Source of the DNA: Verrucomicrobia bacterium 12-59-8
Lineage (GTDB): Bacteria > Verrucomicrobiota > Verrucomicrobiae > Verrucomicrobiales > Verrucomicrobiaceae
DNA length: 64,000 bases
Direction: 5' to 3'
NCBI GenBank assembly: GCA_002279765.1
Contig: NCCR01000023.1
Location: forward strand, 6,464-70,463
Below the pieces are notes generated by a model that searched no databases, was not told where the DNA came from, and was given only the letters and a program-made list of their open reading frames with translations. The translations under genes and the position numbers were made by a program. This document shows positions 24,266 to 33,510 of the stretch, one piece after another. Position 1 is the stretch's first letter. Every line of letters begins with the position of its first letter.

Positions 24266-25371
24266 GACGCACCCGCACCTCGCACGGGCAGACCACGTTC
24301 ACGCCATTCATTCAGCACATGGGGCAGCAGCTTGTGTTCCTCGACCTTGATCCGCGCATGCAGCGTCTTAGCCGTGTCGCCGATGTTTAGCGGCACTTTG
24401 GCCTGGCCAAGAATGCGACCGCCATCGATCTCTGCAGTGACGAGATGCACGGTGCAGCCGGTTTCCAGTTCGCCTTCATCAATGGCAAGCTGCGGTGCAT
24501 TGGCCCCTTTGAACTTCGGCAGCAGAGACGGATGCACGTTCACAATGCGACCGGCATACGCGCTGATCACCGGCTCCTTGAGAATGCGCATGAAGCCGGC
24601 GAGCACGACGACATCAACGCGCGCGCGCTCCAAGTGCTCAAAGATTTCCTTCTGCGCCGCGTCACTGAGGCGGCGTGGATTGTCGCCACCATCAACGAAC
24701 AGCGCAGGCAGTCCTGCTGCGCGAGCGATCTCACGAAAACCAGAATCCGCCTGATCACTGAGCGTGATGGCGATCTCAGCGCGCAGCGTGTTTGACTGAA
24801 TGGCAGCAATGATGGCATTGAGATTGGAACCAGCGCCGGAACCCAGCACGGCCAGACGCAGCAGGCCGCTGTTTGCCGCACTGCTGTCAGCACTCTGCAT
24901 CTTGTTGATCGTGCGGGTGGTGGAGCGCCCGGGCACAAGCGGCAGGATGCAGATCTGCGCACCTGCGGCTTCCAGTGCGGTGCGCTCCTCACGGTTGAGG
25001 GACTCCACGGTATAGTCACCGCCTTTGGCATACACATGCGGGAGGATGGCATCAATGAGCGACGTGGCACGTTCATCATCGAACACGACAACGGCATCCA
25101 CGGCACGCAGCGCGGCCATCACTTCCGCACGATCATTTTCGGTGTTGAGCGGGCGCTCCGGACCTTTCAACTGGCGCACGGATTGATCTGAATTCAAGGC
25201 AACCACCATGGCATCTCCGAGGGCACGCGCCTGCTCCAGGTAGCGCACATGGCCTGCGTGCAGAAGATCGAAACAGCCATTGGTGAAGACCAGTTTTTTT
25301 CCCTGCTGTTCCAGGGTGTCACGCAGACGCCGGACATCGGCGACGGTGGCGGGTATGTAGTCAGCGGGCAT
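24262..25371 (-). CDS. purN: Fusion of RfaE2-like nucleotidyltransferase and PurN (GAR formyltransferase)
   Basis: The protein has 369 residues in two domains. Residues ~5-155 are a cytidylyltransferase of the HldE-C/RfaE2 type, which activates heptose-1-phosphate in ADP-heptose synthesis: FTNGCFDLLHAGHVRYLEQA (HxGH), LNSDQSVRQLKG, and the terminal PGRSTTRTINKMQ. Residues ~168-365 are PurN, which formylates glycinamide ribonucleotide: LGSGAGSNLNAII, GRIVNVHPSLLPKF with the catalytic Asn/His region, and GCTVHLVTAEIDGGRI. Each domain is complete and in one frame. I know of no pathway link; co-expression or a simple gene fusion is the default reading. The stop overlaps the helicase start. Confidence 0.93.
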   Translation of the reverse strand: MPADYIPATVADVRRLRDTLEQQGKKLVFTNGCFDLLHAGHVRYLEQARALGDAMVVALNSDQSVRQLKGPERPLNTENDRAEVMAALRAVDAVVVFDDERATSLIDAILPHVYAKGGDYTVESLNREERTALEAAGAQICILPLVPGRSTTRTINKMQSADSSAANSGLLRLAVLGSGAGSNLNAIIAAIQSNTLRAEIAITLSDQADSGFREIARAAGLPALFVDGGDNPRRLSDAAQKEIFEHLERARVDVVVLAGFMRILKEPVISAYAGRIVNVHPSLLPKFKGANAPQLAIDEGELETGCTVHLVTAEIDGGRILGQAKVPLNIGDTAKTLHARIKVEEHKLLPHVLNEWRERGLPVRGAGAS

Positions 25372-25443
25372 GCCCTGCTAATGGCGTGAACCGTGGCGGA
25401 TGCAAGGAACGAGCGTTTTGAAATGCATGAAGAAAACGGCCAT

Positions 25444-25472
25444 AAAAAAAGCGGAAGGCACCGCCTTCCGCT
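25444..25472 (-). terminator. Rho-independent terminator
   Basis: On the minus strand a 10-bp GC-rich stem (AGCGGAAGGC / GCCTTCCGCT) with a 3-base loop runs into seven T residues. It sits just after the stop of the gene at 25496-26290. Confidence 0.9.
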
Positions 25473-25495
25473 TTCTTCAAATGTTGGCGTGGTCC

Positions 25496-26290
25496 TCAGC
25501 CCTGCTTCGACACCACTTTGGCAGTGCTGCTTTCCAGCACGGCGGCACCTGGATCACGTGTCAGCGGCCAGTAGGCATCCATGTTGAGTTTCTCCGGAGG
25601 TGTCATTGGGAACTGCTTGCCTTCCTTGGTGACGAAGCCCTGGTAGGAGAGCGGCATGAGCGTGACGCAGACGCGCTCCTGATCAAATTTCTGCACATGC
25701 AGCGCCGCTGCAAAGGTGCTCTTCTGATCCAGCACCAAAGTGTCGCCAGCCTGATAAGGATCAGCCTTGTCTTTGTTGCCCGGCAGAACGATTTCAATGT
25801 CCACATCTTCAATGTCCGCCGAGCGTGCACGCACCACCCAGCCTTCGGTGATGACATCTTGCTGGGTGAGAGGACGTGCATTGATCACCTGGAAGCTGCC
25901 TTTCACATACAGCGGCTGCTCCTGCTTGTAGTTGCGAATGTAGGAACGCTTGAGAAGATCATTCTTCACCGCGAGCTGTTCGTGATTGAAAGCGTAAAAC
26001 TCGGCAAGCAGATCGCGCGCAGGGAGAAACTTGCCCTGTGGCACCGTGTAGTTGGTGAACTTGCGCAATGGATCGAGTTTGTCGAAACGTGCCAGCACCC
26101 GGTAATTGAACGGTTTTTCAGGGTGCGCGAACACCATGATGCTGAAGAACCAGCAGAAGGTGGCAAATCCCATCAGCAGCGTGATGAGGATTGTCCACCA
26201 AAAGATGCCGCCGGAGTCTTTCTTCTTGGAAAAGCTCCCGCCACCGTATGAACGGTACTCATTGCCGTCGCTCAAAAATCGGATTTGCAT
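25496..26290 (-). CDS. Conserved single-pass membrane protein of unknown function
   Basis: The protein has 264 residues. A short cytoplasmic head ends in Lys/Gly/Ser (SFSKKKDSGG), followed by one membrane helix at ~30-52 (WWTILITLLMGFATFCWFFSIMVF). The remaining ~210 residues would be periplasmic and are not Cys-rich. I recognise no domain. The stretch FLPARDLLAEFYAFNHEQLAVKNDLLKRSYIRNYK is strongly conserved-looking and helical. It has its own terminator, and the 149-base AT-rich gap upstream (26291-26439) probably holds its promoter, so it is likely a monocistronic gene. Confidence 0.8.
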   Translation of the reverse strand: MQIRFLSDGNEYRSYGGGSFSKKKDSGGIFWWTILITLLMGFATFCWFFSIMVFAHPEKPFNYRVLARFDKLDPLRKFTNYTVPQGKFLPARDLLAEFYAFNHEQLAVKNDLLKRSYIRNYKQEQPLYVKGSFQVINARPLTQQDVITEGWVVRARSADIEDVDIEIVLPGNKDKADPYQAGDTLVLDQKSTFAAALHVQKFDQERVCVTLMPLSYQGFVTKEGKQFPMTPPEKLNMDAYWPLTRDPGAAVLESSTAKVVSKQG

Positions 26291-26439
26291 GACAGATTTG
26301 CGAAAATTTTAGTTTTTATGGAATGATTGTGTTCAAATTCTACAATATTGACGGAATTTGAAAAGGAAATTTTGTGAATAAGTTGGCAACAAGATTGCTT
26401 CAATTATTGCCAAGAAGTCAAGCTTTCTGAGTCTTAAAG

Positions 26440-26772
26440 TTAGGTAGTCTGCGGTTCAAATGAGGTGCCGCAACCACAGCTGCGGGCAGCATTGGGGTTG
26501 TTGAGCTTAAATCCGGCATCCGCCAGCGAATCCACGTAGTCGATCTGGCAGCCACGCAGAAAATGCAGGCTCTCCTGATCAATGATGATCGAGACCCCAT
26601 CCTGTGACTGCACCGCGTCGTCGGCTTTGGATTGATCCAAAGCCATCACATACTGCATGCCGGCGCACCCACCCTTCTCCACGCGCAAACGCAGCCCGGT
26701 GCTAGCATCCGCCTGCTTTTCGGCGATAAGGGACTTGAGATGTTCGACGGCGCTGGAGGTGAGGGAAATCAT
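26440..26772 (-). CDS. erpA: A-type iron-sulfur carrier (IscA/SufA/ErpA family)
   Basis: The protein has 110 residues. It carries and hands over Fe-S clusters during assembly. The three conserved cysteines of the family are present: one in KGGCAGMQYVM and two in SCGCGTSF near the C-terminus. The start at 26772 (MISLTSSAVEHL) gives the family length; an in-frame extension upstream would translate the mutL promoter region. It is divergent from mutL with a 136-base gap. No isc or suf neighbours are present, so ErpA, IscA and SufA cannot be separated. Confidence 0.92.
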   Translation of the reverse strand: MISLTSSAVEHLKSLIAEKQADASTGLRLRVEKGGCAGMQYVMALDQSKADDAVQSQDGVSIIIDQESLHFLRGCQIDYVDSLADAGFKLNNPNAARSCGCGTSFEPQTT

Positions 26773-26908
26773 GCGAGGCAATACAATTGGAAGCAGCAGC
26801 CAGATGGTGGAGAAGTGCGGAGATTGCAAATCCGCATCCGGCGTCCAAGGTAATATTCTTGTGTGGCAATAAAGGCTACGCTCCCCACCACACACTTTAT
26901 CGAAATTC

Positions 26909-28816
26909 ATGGCCAAAATTCGCATTCTCCCAGACGCACTCGCCAGCCAGGTGGCGGCAGGAGAGGTCGTGGAGCGTCCGGCCGCCCTGGTGCGTGAACT
27001 GGTGGAAAACAGCCTGGATGCCAGCGCCCGCCACATCGAGGTGCATGCCCAACGCGGCGGCATCGCGATGATTCGAATTGTGGACGATGGAACTGGAATG
27101 GACCGGGAGGATGCCATGCTGTGTCTGGAGAGACATGCCACCAGCAAGATACGGACCAAGGAGGATCTCGGAGCCATTCACACCTTTGGATTTCGTGGTG
27201 AAGCCCTGCCCAGCATCGCCAGCGTGTCGCGCTTCCGGCTAGCCACCCGTGAAAAAGAGGCGCTGGTCGGCACGGAGATCGAAGTCAACGGCGGCAAGCT
27301 GATGGCGGTGCGCGACCACGGCGGCGCTCCCGGCACGGTCATCGAGGCGCGCTCGCTGTTTTTCAATGTGCCTGCCCGCCGCAAATTTTTACGCACGGAG
27401 AACACGGAATTCGCCCATGTGGAGCAGCAACTGCGGCTGCATGCCATCGCCAATCCGCAGGTGGCCTTCACGCTGACGCACAATGGCGAACTGGTGCTGC
27501 ACCTCCCAGCCACCCGCGACATGCTCGAACGCATCCGGGGACTGGTCGGTGATGAACTGGCCTCCCGCCTGCTCAAAGTCGAGGAAACGACGCTGCAAGG
27601 CGTGACCGTTTCCGGCTACATCGGCGGGCCGGGCATGAGCCGCTCCAACCGCCAGATGCAGACGACGTATCTGAACGGTCGTCCCATCGAAAGCGCCAGC
27701 ATTTCCTACGGTCTGCGCGAGGGTTATCACACTGCCCTGATGAAGGGGCAGCATCCGGTCACCTTCCTGTTCATCCAGATGGACCCGCACGCGTTTGATG
27801 TGAACGTGCATCCGGCCAAAAAAGAAGTTCGCTTTCACGATGGCCACAGTGTGCGCGACGCCATCTCCCGCTGCGTGAGCCGCACGCTGGAAAACGCTGC
27901 CAAGCTGCCCACGGGCCATGCGCCCGCTCGTGCCGTGCCAGCCACCCCTGCTGCAGCGCGAATGCCGCTGGTGCCAGACAGCCGCCAGGAGCAGTTTGCC
28001 ATGCCGGTGGCGGCTTCGTCCGCACCGCTTCGCAACATCTCACCTGCGCCGGCTTCCACCCCACAGCCGCAGCCAGCCGTCTCTCATCGCGTGGCCGACG
28101 TGCTGGAAAGAATCGCCGCCGGTCGCAGCGCTCCTGTCATTGAGCCTCAGGCCCCGAAAGCAGCGGCACCCGAAGAAGCTCAGGAAGAGGAAGAATCGCC
28201 GACCCCGGCCAGAGCCGAGCCCGCCGAGCCACCTGAGTACCGCATCATTGGCGTGCTGCAAAAACTCTACGTCCTCATGGAAGGCAAAGAAGGTCTCGTG
28301 CTCATGGACCAGCACGCCGCGCACGAGCGGGTGAACTTTGAAAAATTCCGCCGCGCCATCGAATCCGGCGGCGTGCCCTGCCAGCGGCTGCTGCTTCCCG
28401 TCACGCTGCAAACCACGCCCAGAGATGCCGATTTGCTGAAGCAGAATCTGCCCTCGCTCAACCGCCTAGGCATCGAGATCGAGCCCTTCGGCCCGAACAT
28501 TTTCAAGGTGGAAACCCTGCCCTCGTTTTTGAAAACGGATGACCCCGCCGCCTGGCTGGATCAGGTGATCGAAGAACTCAGCAGCCTGAGCACGAAATCC
28601 TCCAGCCTGCGCCTGAGCGAAGACGCCATCGCCACCATCGCCTGCCGCGCTTCGGTGAAGAGCAACGACGTGCTCTCCATCCCCGAGATGCAGGCGCTGC
28701 TGAAAGACCTCTTCGCCTGCGAGATGCCCTACTGCTGCCCCCATGGCCGACCCACGCTGGTGCAGATTTCCACCAGCGAGCTGGAGCGGAAGTTTGGGAG
28801 AAGAGCTCCGGGGTAG
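26909..28816 (+). CDS. mutL: DNA mismatch repair protein MutL (endonuclease type)
   Basis: The protein has 635 residues. The N-terminal GHKL ATPase carries AGEVVERPAALVRELVENSLDA in two blocks, VDDGTGM and TFGFRGEALPSIASVS. A Pro/Ala-rich linker runs ~325-440. The C-terminal dimerisation domain carries the metal-dependent nicking signature DQHAAHERVNFE (DQHA-x2-E-x4-E), ACRASVKSNDVLS and CPHGRPTLVQIS. MutL proteins with these motifs nick DNA themselves, so this organism is predicted to lack dependence on MutH. No mutS is in the window. Confidence 0.97.
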   Translation: MAKIRILPDALASQVAAGEVVERPAALVRELVENSLDASARHIEVHAQRGGIAMIRIVDDGTGMDREDAMLCLERHATSKIRTKEDLGAIHTFGFRGEALPSIASVSRFRLATREKEALVGTEIEVNGGKLMAVRDHGGAPGTVIEARSLFFNVPARRKFLRTENTEFAHVEQQLRLHAIANPQVAFTLTHNGELVLHLPATRDMLERIRGLVGDELASRLLKVEETTLQGVTVSGYIGGPGMSRSNRQMQTTYLNGRPIESASISYGLREGYHTALMKGQHPVTFLFIQMDPHAFDVNVHPAKKEVRFHDGHSVRDAISRCVSRTLENAAKLPTGHAPARAVPATPAAARMPLVPDSRQEQFAMPVAASSAPLRNISPAPASTPQPQPAVSHRVADVLERIAAGRSAPVIEPQAPKAAAPEEAQEEEESPTPARAEPAEPPEYRIIGVLQKLYVLMEGKEGLVLMDQHAAHERVNFEKFRRAIESGGVPCQRLLLPVTLQTTPRDADLLKQNLPSLNRLGIEIEPFGPNIFKVETLPSFLKTDDPAAWLDQVIEELSSLSTKSSSLRLSEDAIATIACRASVKSNDVLSIPEMQALLKDLFACEMPYCCPHGRPTLVQISTSELERKFGRRAPG

Positions 28817-28827
28817 CAAGCCGCACC

Positions 28828-28933
28828 ACGGAGGATGGGCGTCCCGCCCGTCAGACGGATCGGGGCGTCTCGCCTTGGAGCCGAAGGCTGGAAGCCCCGG
28901 GCCGTTGTCAGGCCGGAGGCCTGACCTCCGTGG
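28828..28933. repeat. 106-bp palindrome-rich intergenic element with 9-bp terminal inverted repeats
   Basis: The ends are CCACGGAGG (28828-28836) and CCTCCGTGG (28925-28933). Inside are a TCAGGCC-gga-GGCCTGA hairpin (28908-28924) and further GC-rich inverted segments. It lies between mutL and the DUF1501 gene. The shape fits a non-autonomous palindromic repeat (MITE or REP-like). Whether it recurs elsewhere in the genome cannot be seen here. Confidence 0.65.
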
Positions 28934-29017
28934 GACAAAGAACGCAAATCTTGTGATAAGTCCGCCGCCTGCCTGCGTTAAAGGGCCGCATCCCCCATCC
29001 CCTTCTCTGCCCTGTTT

Positions 29018-30313
29018 ATGAATCCTCTCCGCAATGATCTCAGCCGTCGTGCTTTCGTCTCGGGTGCCGCCAAGACTTTTCTTGGTGTCAGCACTGCCTC
29101 GCACTTGGGCTCCCGCATTCTGGCCGCCCCTGGCCAGGGAGCATCACCGCTGAAGCAGGCGGCGACGGCGCGCAACGTCATCTATCTCTACATGAATGGC
29201 GGCATGAGCCATCTGGACACCTTTGATCCGAAGCCGGAGAAGGCGGACGTCATGGGCCTGACCAAGGTCATGAACACCAATGTCGATGGCATCCGCGTGT
29301 CCAACAACATCCCGCTGATCGCGCGGCAGATGGACAAGCTGGCGGTGATCCGCAGCATGATGACGACGCAGGGCGCGCATGAGCAGGGCAACTACTACCA
29401 GCACACGAGCTACACGATGCGCAGCAGCATCCGCCACCCCTCCATGGGCGCGTGGTTGCAGAAGTTTCAGGACCGGGGGAATCCCACCCTACCCGGCAGT
29501 GTGATGATCGGCAATGACAGCCGCCACCCAGGAGCCGGGTTCTTCGAAAGCCGCTTCGCACCGCTGATGATCAACGATCCCGAGAGCGGCATCGACAACG
29601 TTAAAACCAACCAGTGGTTCACGGAAGAGCGCTTCAACAGCCGCCTCAACACCGCAAAGCTGCTGGACCGCCAGTTTGCCGAGACCTACAACGTCAAAAA
29701 CGTGCGCGCCTACGCTGACATGTATGACGACGCGCTGAAGATGATGAAGAGCGAAGAACTCGCCGCCTTTGACCTGAGCGCTGAGCCTGAAGCGCTGCGC
29801 AGCAAGTACGGCAGCGACCGCTTTGGCCAGGGCTGCCTGCTGGCGCGCCGCCTGGTCGAGCATGGGGTGCGTTTTGTGGAAGTCTCCTTTGGCAGTTGGG
29901 ACACCCACAATGCCAACTTCACCCGTGTCCCGGAACTGTGTGACGAGCTCGACTCCGCGCTGAGCACCCTGCTGCAGGACTTGGAAGCCCACGGCATGCT
30001 GCAGGAGACGATGGTCGTGCTGGCCACGGAATTTGGCCGGACCCCAGAGATCAATGCCAATGACGGCCGCGACCACCACGCCCGGGGCTTCACCTGCCTC
30101 ATGGCAGGAGGCGGCATTCGCGGCGGGCAGGTCTATGGTGCCACCGATGACACCGGCCTCGAAGCCGCCGTCAATCCTGTGACGATCCCTGATTTCAACG
30201 CCACCATCGCCTATGGCCTCGGCATTCCGCTGGATCAGGTGCTCTACAGCCCGAGCAAGCGCCCCTTCACCGTCGCGGACAAGGGCAGGCCGATCACCGC
30301 TCTGTTTGGTTGA
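29018..30313 (+). CDS. Tat-exported DUF1501 (sulfatase-like) protein
   Basis: The protein has 431 residues. The N-terminus has a twin-arginine signal, LSRRAFVSGAAKTFLGVS. The body matches DUF1501, a family related to the alkaline phosphatase/sulfatase fold and abundant in Planctomycetes and Verrucomicrobia: YLYMNGGMSHLDTFDPKP, HPSMGAW, FVEVSFGSWDTHNAN, ATEFGRTPEIN and GRDHHARGFTCLMAGGGIRGG. The biochemical function is not established. These genes usually sit beside a DUF1549/DUF1553 partner; none is here, so this is a solitary copy. Confidence 0.93.
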   Translation: MNPLRNDLSRRAFVSGAAKTFLGVSTASHLGSRILAAPGQGASPLKQAATARNVIYLYMNGGMSHLDTFDPKPEKADVMGLTKVMNTNVDGIRVSNNIPLIARQMDKLAVIRSMMTTQGAHEQGNYYQHTSYTMRSSIRHPSMGAWLQKFQDRGNPTLPGSVMIGNDSRHPGAGFFESRFAPLMINDPESGIDNVKTNQWFTEERFNSRLNTAKLLDRQFAETYNVKNVRAYADMYDDALKMMKSEELAAFDLSAEPEALRSKYGSDRFGQGCLLARRLVEHGVRFVEVSFGSWDTHNANFTRVPELCDELDSALSTLLQDLEAHGMLQETMVVLATEFGRTPEINANDGRDHHARGFTCLMAGGGIRGGQVYGATDDTGLEAAVNPVTIPDFNATIAYGLGIPLDQVLYSPSKRPFTVADKGRPITALFG

Positions 30314-30558
30314 GTGCGGGCCTCCGCAGGATATGCTTCTAGGCAGCAGGTGACCCGATTGGTTTTGATGGGAATCGGCACGATGGATATTGGGTGAACA
30401 ATTCGTCACCTTCATCCTCGCAGACTGACTGTGAAAATGGCCGGGCTGCTGTAAAAATGTTGGCCCATGGATTGAATTTCCAGTAGTCTCCCTGTGCGCC
30501 GGTTGGATTCGTGACAGGCGGGCATCTGGTCAGGCATTCCCATCTTTAATTTTCAGGC

Positions 30559-32271
30559 ATGAACGTCATTCTACAATCTGTCGCGCAGGCAGCTGGCATC
30601 GAAACTGCCGACATGCAGGCCGCATTGGATCATGCGGCGGCCGGAGGTATTTCACCGGCGCTCGCCCTGATAGAGAACGGTGCGGTGGATGAACGGAATT
30701 TTTCACGGCATCTGGCGGAATATCTGCGCTGGCAGTGGGTGGAAGCCCCGCAGCCACAGCCCGATGATGCGGCGGAGCTCAAGCGCCTGATCCCGGCGCG
30801 TTTCGCCATCCGGCATCAGGTGTTTCCGGTGGGTTTCAGCGGGGATGCGGAGCAGAACCAGCGCAAGCTGCTGCTCGCCTGCCATGACCCGTTTGACCTG
30901 ATCACCAAACAAGCGGTGGCACGCATTTCGCTGATGCCGGTGAAGTGGTGCCTGACCCCGCGCAGCGAACTGCTCAACTCCGTGCAGCAGCTCTACGGTG
31001 TGGGTGCGGAAACCTTTGACGCCCTGATCGCCGCTGGCGGCGGCGGCACGGATGACCAGCACCTGCGGGATGAGGCCAATGTGATCGACGACGAGGATGA
31101 AGACGCCTCTGTGGTCAAGTTTGTGAATCAAATCATCCGCGAAGCACTGGCCCAGAAGGCCACCGACATCCATGTGGAGCCCCAGCCGGACAGCCTGCGC
31201 ATCCGCTACCGCATCGACGGCTTCCTGCATGAAATCCCCGTGCCGGAGAACATCAAATCACTCCAGGCCTCGGTCATTGCGCGCATTAAGGTGATGAGCA
31301 AGCTCGACATCGCGGAGAAGCGGCTGCCGCAGGATGGTCGTATCAATCTCAAGGCCGAGGGCCAGTCGATCGACGTTCGCGTGGCCTGCATTCCCAGCGT
31401 GGAAGGCGAGTCCATCAGCCTGCGTCTGCTGGGCCAGGAGCGCTTCACGCTGGATCGTCTTGGCCTGAGCGAAGAGCACCGCCAGCGCATCGAACTCCTG
31501 CTGGCCAAGCCCAACGGCATCGTGCTCGTCACCGGCCCCACGGGTTCAGGCAAATCGACCACGCTCTACACTTTCCTCTCCCAGCTCAACAGCGTACACC
31601 GCCGCATCGTCACCATCGAAGACCCGGTGGAAAACAAGCTCCCCGGCATCGTGCAGATCCCGGTGAAGAACGAGATCGGCCTCACCTTCGCCAGCGGCCT
31701 GCGCAGCATTCTGCGCGGTGATCCCAACGTCGTCATGGTTGGTGAAATTCGTGACCTGGAGACGGCGGAGATCGCCGTGCGCGCCTCGCTGACGGGACAT
31801 CTGGTGTTTTCCACGCTGCACACCAATGACGCCGTGGCCGGCATCACACGTTTGATTGAAATGGGTGTGAAGCCCTTCCTCGTGAGCTCGGCGGTGCGGG
31901 CCTTCATCGCCCAGCGGCTGGTGCGCTGCCTGTGCCCGGCCTGCAAAGAGCCCGCCAACTACAAGCGGGATCAGTTTCTCAAGCTCGGCTTTCCCGAAGC
32001 CAAAAACCTCAAGCTGTTTCGCGCAGCGCGGGGTGGCTGCCAGCAGTGCCGCAATACGGGCTATTCCGGCCGTGTGGCGCTCTACGAGATCGCCCTCATG
32101 ACCTCGGCGATGCAGGCCCTCGTTTCTGAACGTGCTCCCGAGTCGGAGTTGCAGGCCCAGGCGCGCAAGGATGGCTTTGTGCCGATGCGCGAATACGGGC
32201 TGCAAAAAGCAATCGCGGGCGTCACCACCCTCGAAGAAATCGCCCGTGTGACCAGTGAAGAATTTGAATAA
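30559..32271 (+). CDS. gspE: Type II secretion/type IV pilus assembly ATPase GspE
   Basis: The protein has 570 residues. It is the cytoplasmic hexameric ATPase that drives pseudopilus extension. An N-terminal GspE domain (~1-150) precedes the core: Walker A GPTGSGKST at ~326-334, the Asp box with IEDPVE, Walker B GEIRDLETAEIA, and the His box LVFSTLHTNDA. The tetracysteine zinc motif is intact (CLCPACK and GCQQCRN). It is the first gene of the operon, and its stop codon shares a base with the gspF start. Confidence 0.95.
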   Translation: MNVILQSVAQAAGIETADMQAALDHAAAGGISPALALIENGAVDERNFSRHLAEYLRWQWVEAPQPQPDDAAELKRLIPARFAIRHQVFPVGFSGDAEQNQRKLLLACHDPFDLITKQAVARISLMPVKWCLTPRSELLNSVQQLYGVGAETFDALIAAGGGGTDDQHLRDEANVIDDEDEDASVVKFVNQIIREALAQKATDIHVEPQPDSLRIRYRIDGFLHEIPVPENIKSLQASVIARIKVMSKLDIAEKRLPQDGRINLKAEGQSIDVRVACIPSVEGESISLRLLGQERFTLDRLGLSEEHRQRIELLLAKPNGIVLVTGPTGSGKSTTLYTFLSQLNSVHRRIVTIEDPVENKLPGIVQIPVKNEIGLTFASGLRSILRGDPNVVMVGEIRDLETAEIAVRASLTGHLVFSTLHTNDAVAGITRLIEMGVKPFLVSSAVRAFIAQRLVRCLCPACKEPANYKRDQFLKLGFPEAKNLKLFRAARGGCQQCRNTGYSGRVALYEIALMTSAMQALVSERAPESELQAQARKDGFVPMREYGLQKAIAGVTTLEEIARVTSEEFE

Positions 32272-33497
32272 TGCCCGCCTTCGCCTACCAAGCCCTGTCT
32301 GCTGACGGATCGGTCAAAGCCGGCTCCATTGAAGCCATGGACCGCAGCGATGCCCTGCGCCAGCTCGCGCGGCGGGGCTTGCAGGCGCGCTCCATTCAGT
32401 CGCAGTCTCATTCCAGCGCACCGGAAAAAAAGGCCCAGCCGACCGAGAACACCCCACTGGTCATCACCAAGGCCGATGTGATCCGCTTCACCGAAGACAT
32501 GGGCGATCTGCTGGCCTCAGGACTGCAGGTGGAGCAGGCCCTGCAGGCGATGGAAAACCGCAGCGCCTCCAAGCTGGGCACCCTGGCGACCCAGGTCCGT
32601 GAACTCGTGCGCAACGGCGTGCCGCTTTCCGCCTCGCTGCGGCAGGTCTCCTCCTCGTTTGATGAATTGTACTGCAACATGATTGCTGCGGGGGAAAACA
32701 GCGGTGCGCTGGACGACATCATGGACCGCCAGGCCAAGCATCTGCGACTGATGGAAACGGTGCAGGCCAAGGTGACCGGTGCCTTGATTTATCCGGCGTT
32801 TTTGTTCAGCTCGGGCGCGGCGCTGGCCATCGTCATGGTGACCTACCTGCTGCCGAAGCTGGCCACGCTGCTCTCCGGCACTGGCAAAGAGCCGCCGTTC
32901 ATGATTAAAGTCAGCCTGGCGCTTTCGGACTTCCTGAAAGGGTACTGGTGGGCGCTGCTCATCCTGATCGCGCTGCTGGCGATGATCCTCGTCGCTGTGC
33001 GCAAAACGCCAGCCTTTCTGTCCTGGTGGCACCGGCTCATGATCAGCGTGCCCGCCATCCGCGACATCACCCGGGCGCATTTTGAACTCCAGTTTTTTGA
33101 AACGCTGGGCAGTCTGCTGCGTGGCGGCGTGCCGCTGCTGCCGGCGCTGGAGCTGGTGCGCCGTGCCGTGACCAACATGCATCTCAAGCACGCGCTCACG
33201 CAGGCGGAGGCCCTGGTGCAGGAGGGCTCCTCGCTCAGCCATGCCATGAAAAAGACCAAGGCGCTCGATTCCCAGGCCATTGATGTCATACGCATTGGCG
33301 AGGACACCGGCCATCTTGCCGAGGTGCTTGGCAAAGCGGCCACGCGCATGGACACCCAGCTCTCTCGCGTGATCGAACGCGCCACCGCGCTCATCCAGCC
33401 CTGCCTCCTGCTGCTCATGGCGGCCCTTGTCGGCGGGATGGTTTGGACGATGGTGAACATCGTCTTCTCCACCCTCAGCCAGCTCAACCACCGTTAA
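32271..33497 (+). CDS. gspF: Type II secretion inner-membrane platform protein GspF
   Basis: The protein has 408 residues. It is the polytopic platform protein that couples the ATPase to the pseudopilus. It begins PAFAYQALSADGS, typical of GspF/PilC, and has two GspF repeats (~70-195 and ~275-395), each carrying the pattern seen in FTEDMGDLLASGLQVEQAL and LLRGGVPLLPALELV. Membrane helices lie at ~170-195, ~222-243 and ~378-400. The start overlaps the gspE stop (TAATG), so translation is coupled. Confidence 0.95.
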   Translation: MPAFAYQALSADGSVKAGSIEAMDRSDALRQLARRGLQARSIQSQSHSSAPEKKAQPTENTPLVITKADVIRFTEDMGDLLASGLQVEQALQAMENRSASKLGTLATQVRELVRNGVPLSASLRQVSSSFDELYCNMIAAGENSGALDDIMDRQAKHLRLMETVQAKVTGALIYPAFLFSSGAALAIVMVTYLLPKLATLLSGTGKEPPFMIKVSLALSDFLKGYWWALLILIALLAMILVAVRKTPAFLSWWHRLMISVPAIRDITRAHFELQFFETLGSLLRGGVPLLPALELVRRAVTNMHLKHALTQAEALVQEGSSLSHAMKKTKALDSQAIDVIRIGEDTGHLAEVLGKAATRMDTQLSRVIERATALIQPCLLLLMAALVGGMVWTMVNIVFSTLSQLNHR

Positions 33498-33510
33498 TCC
33501 CAACCCAGCC

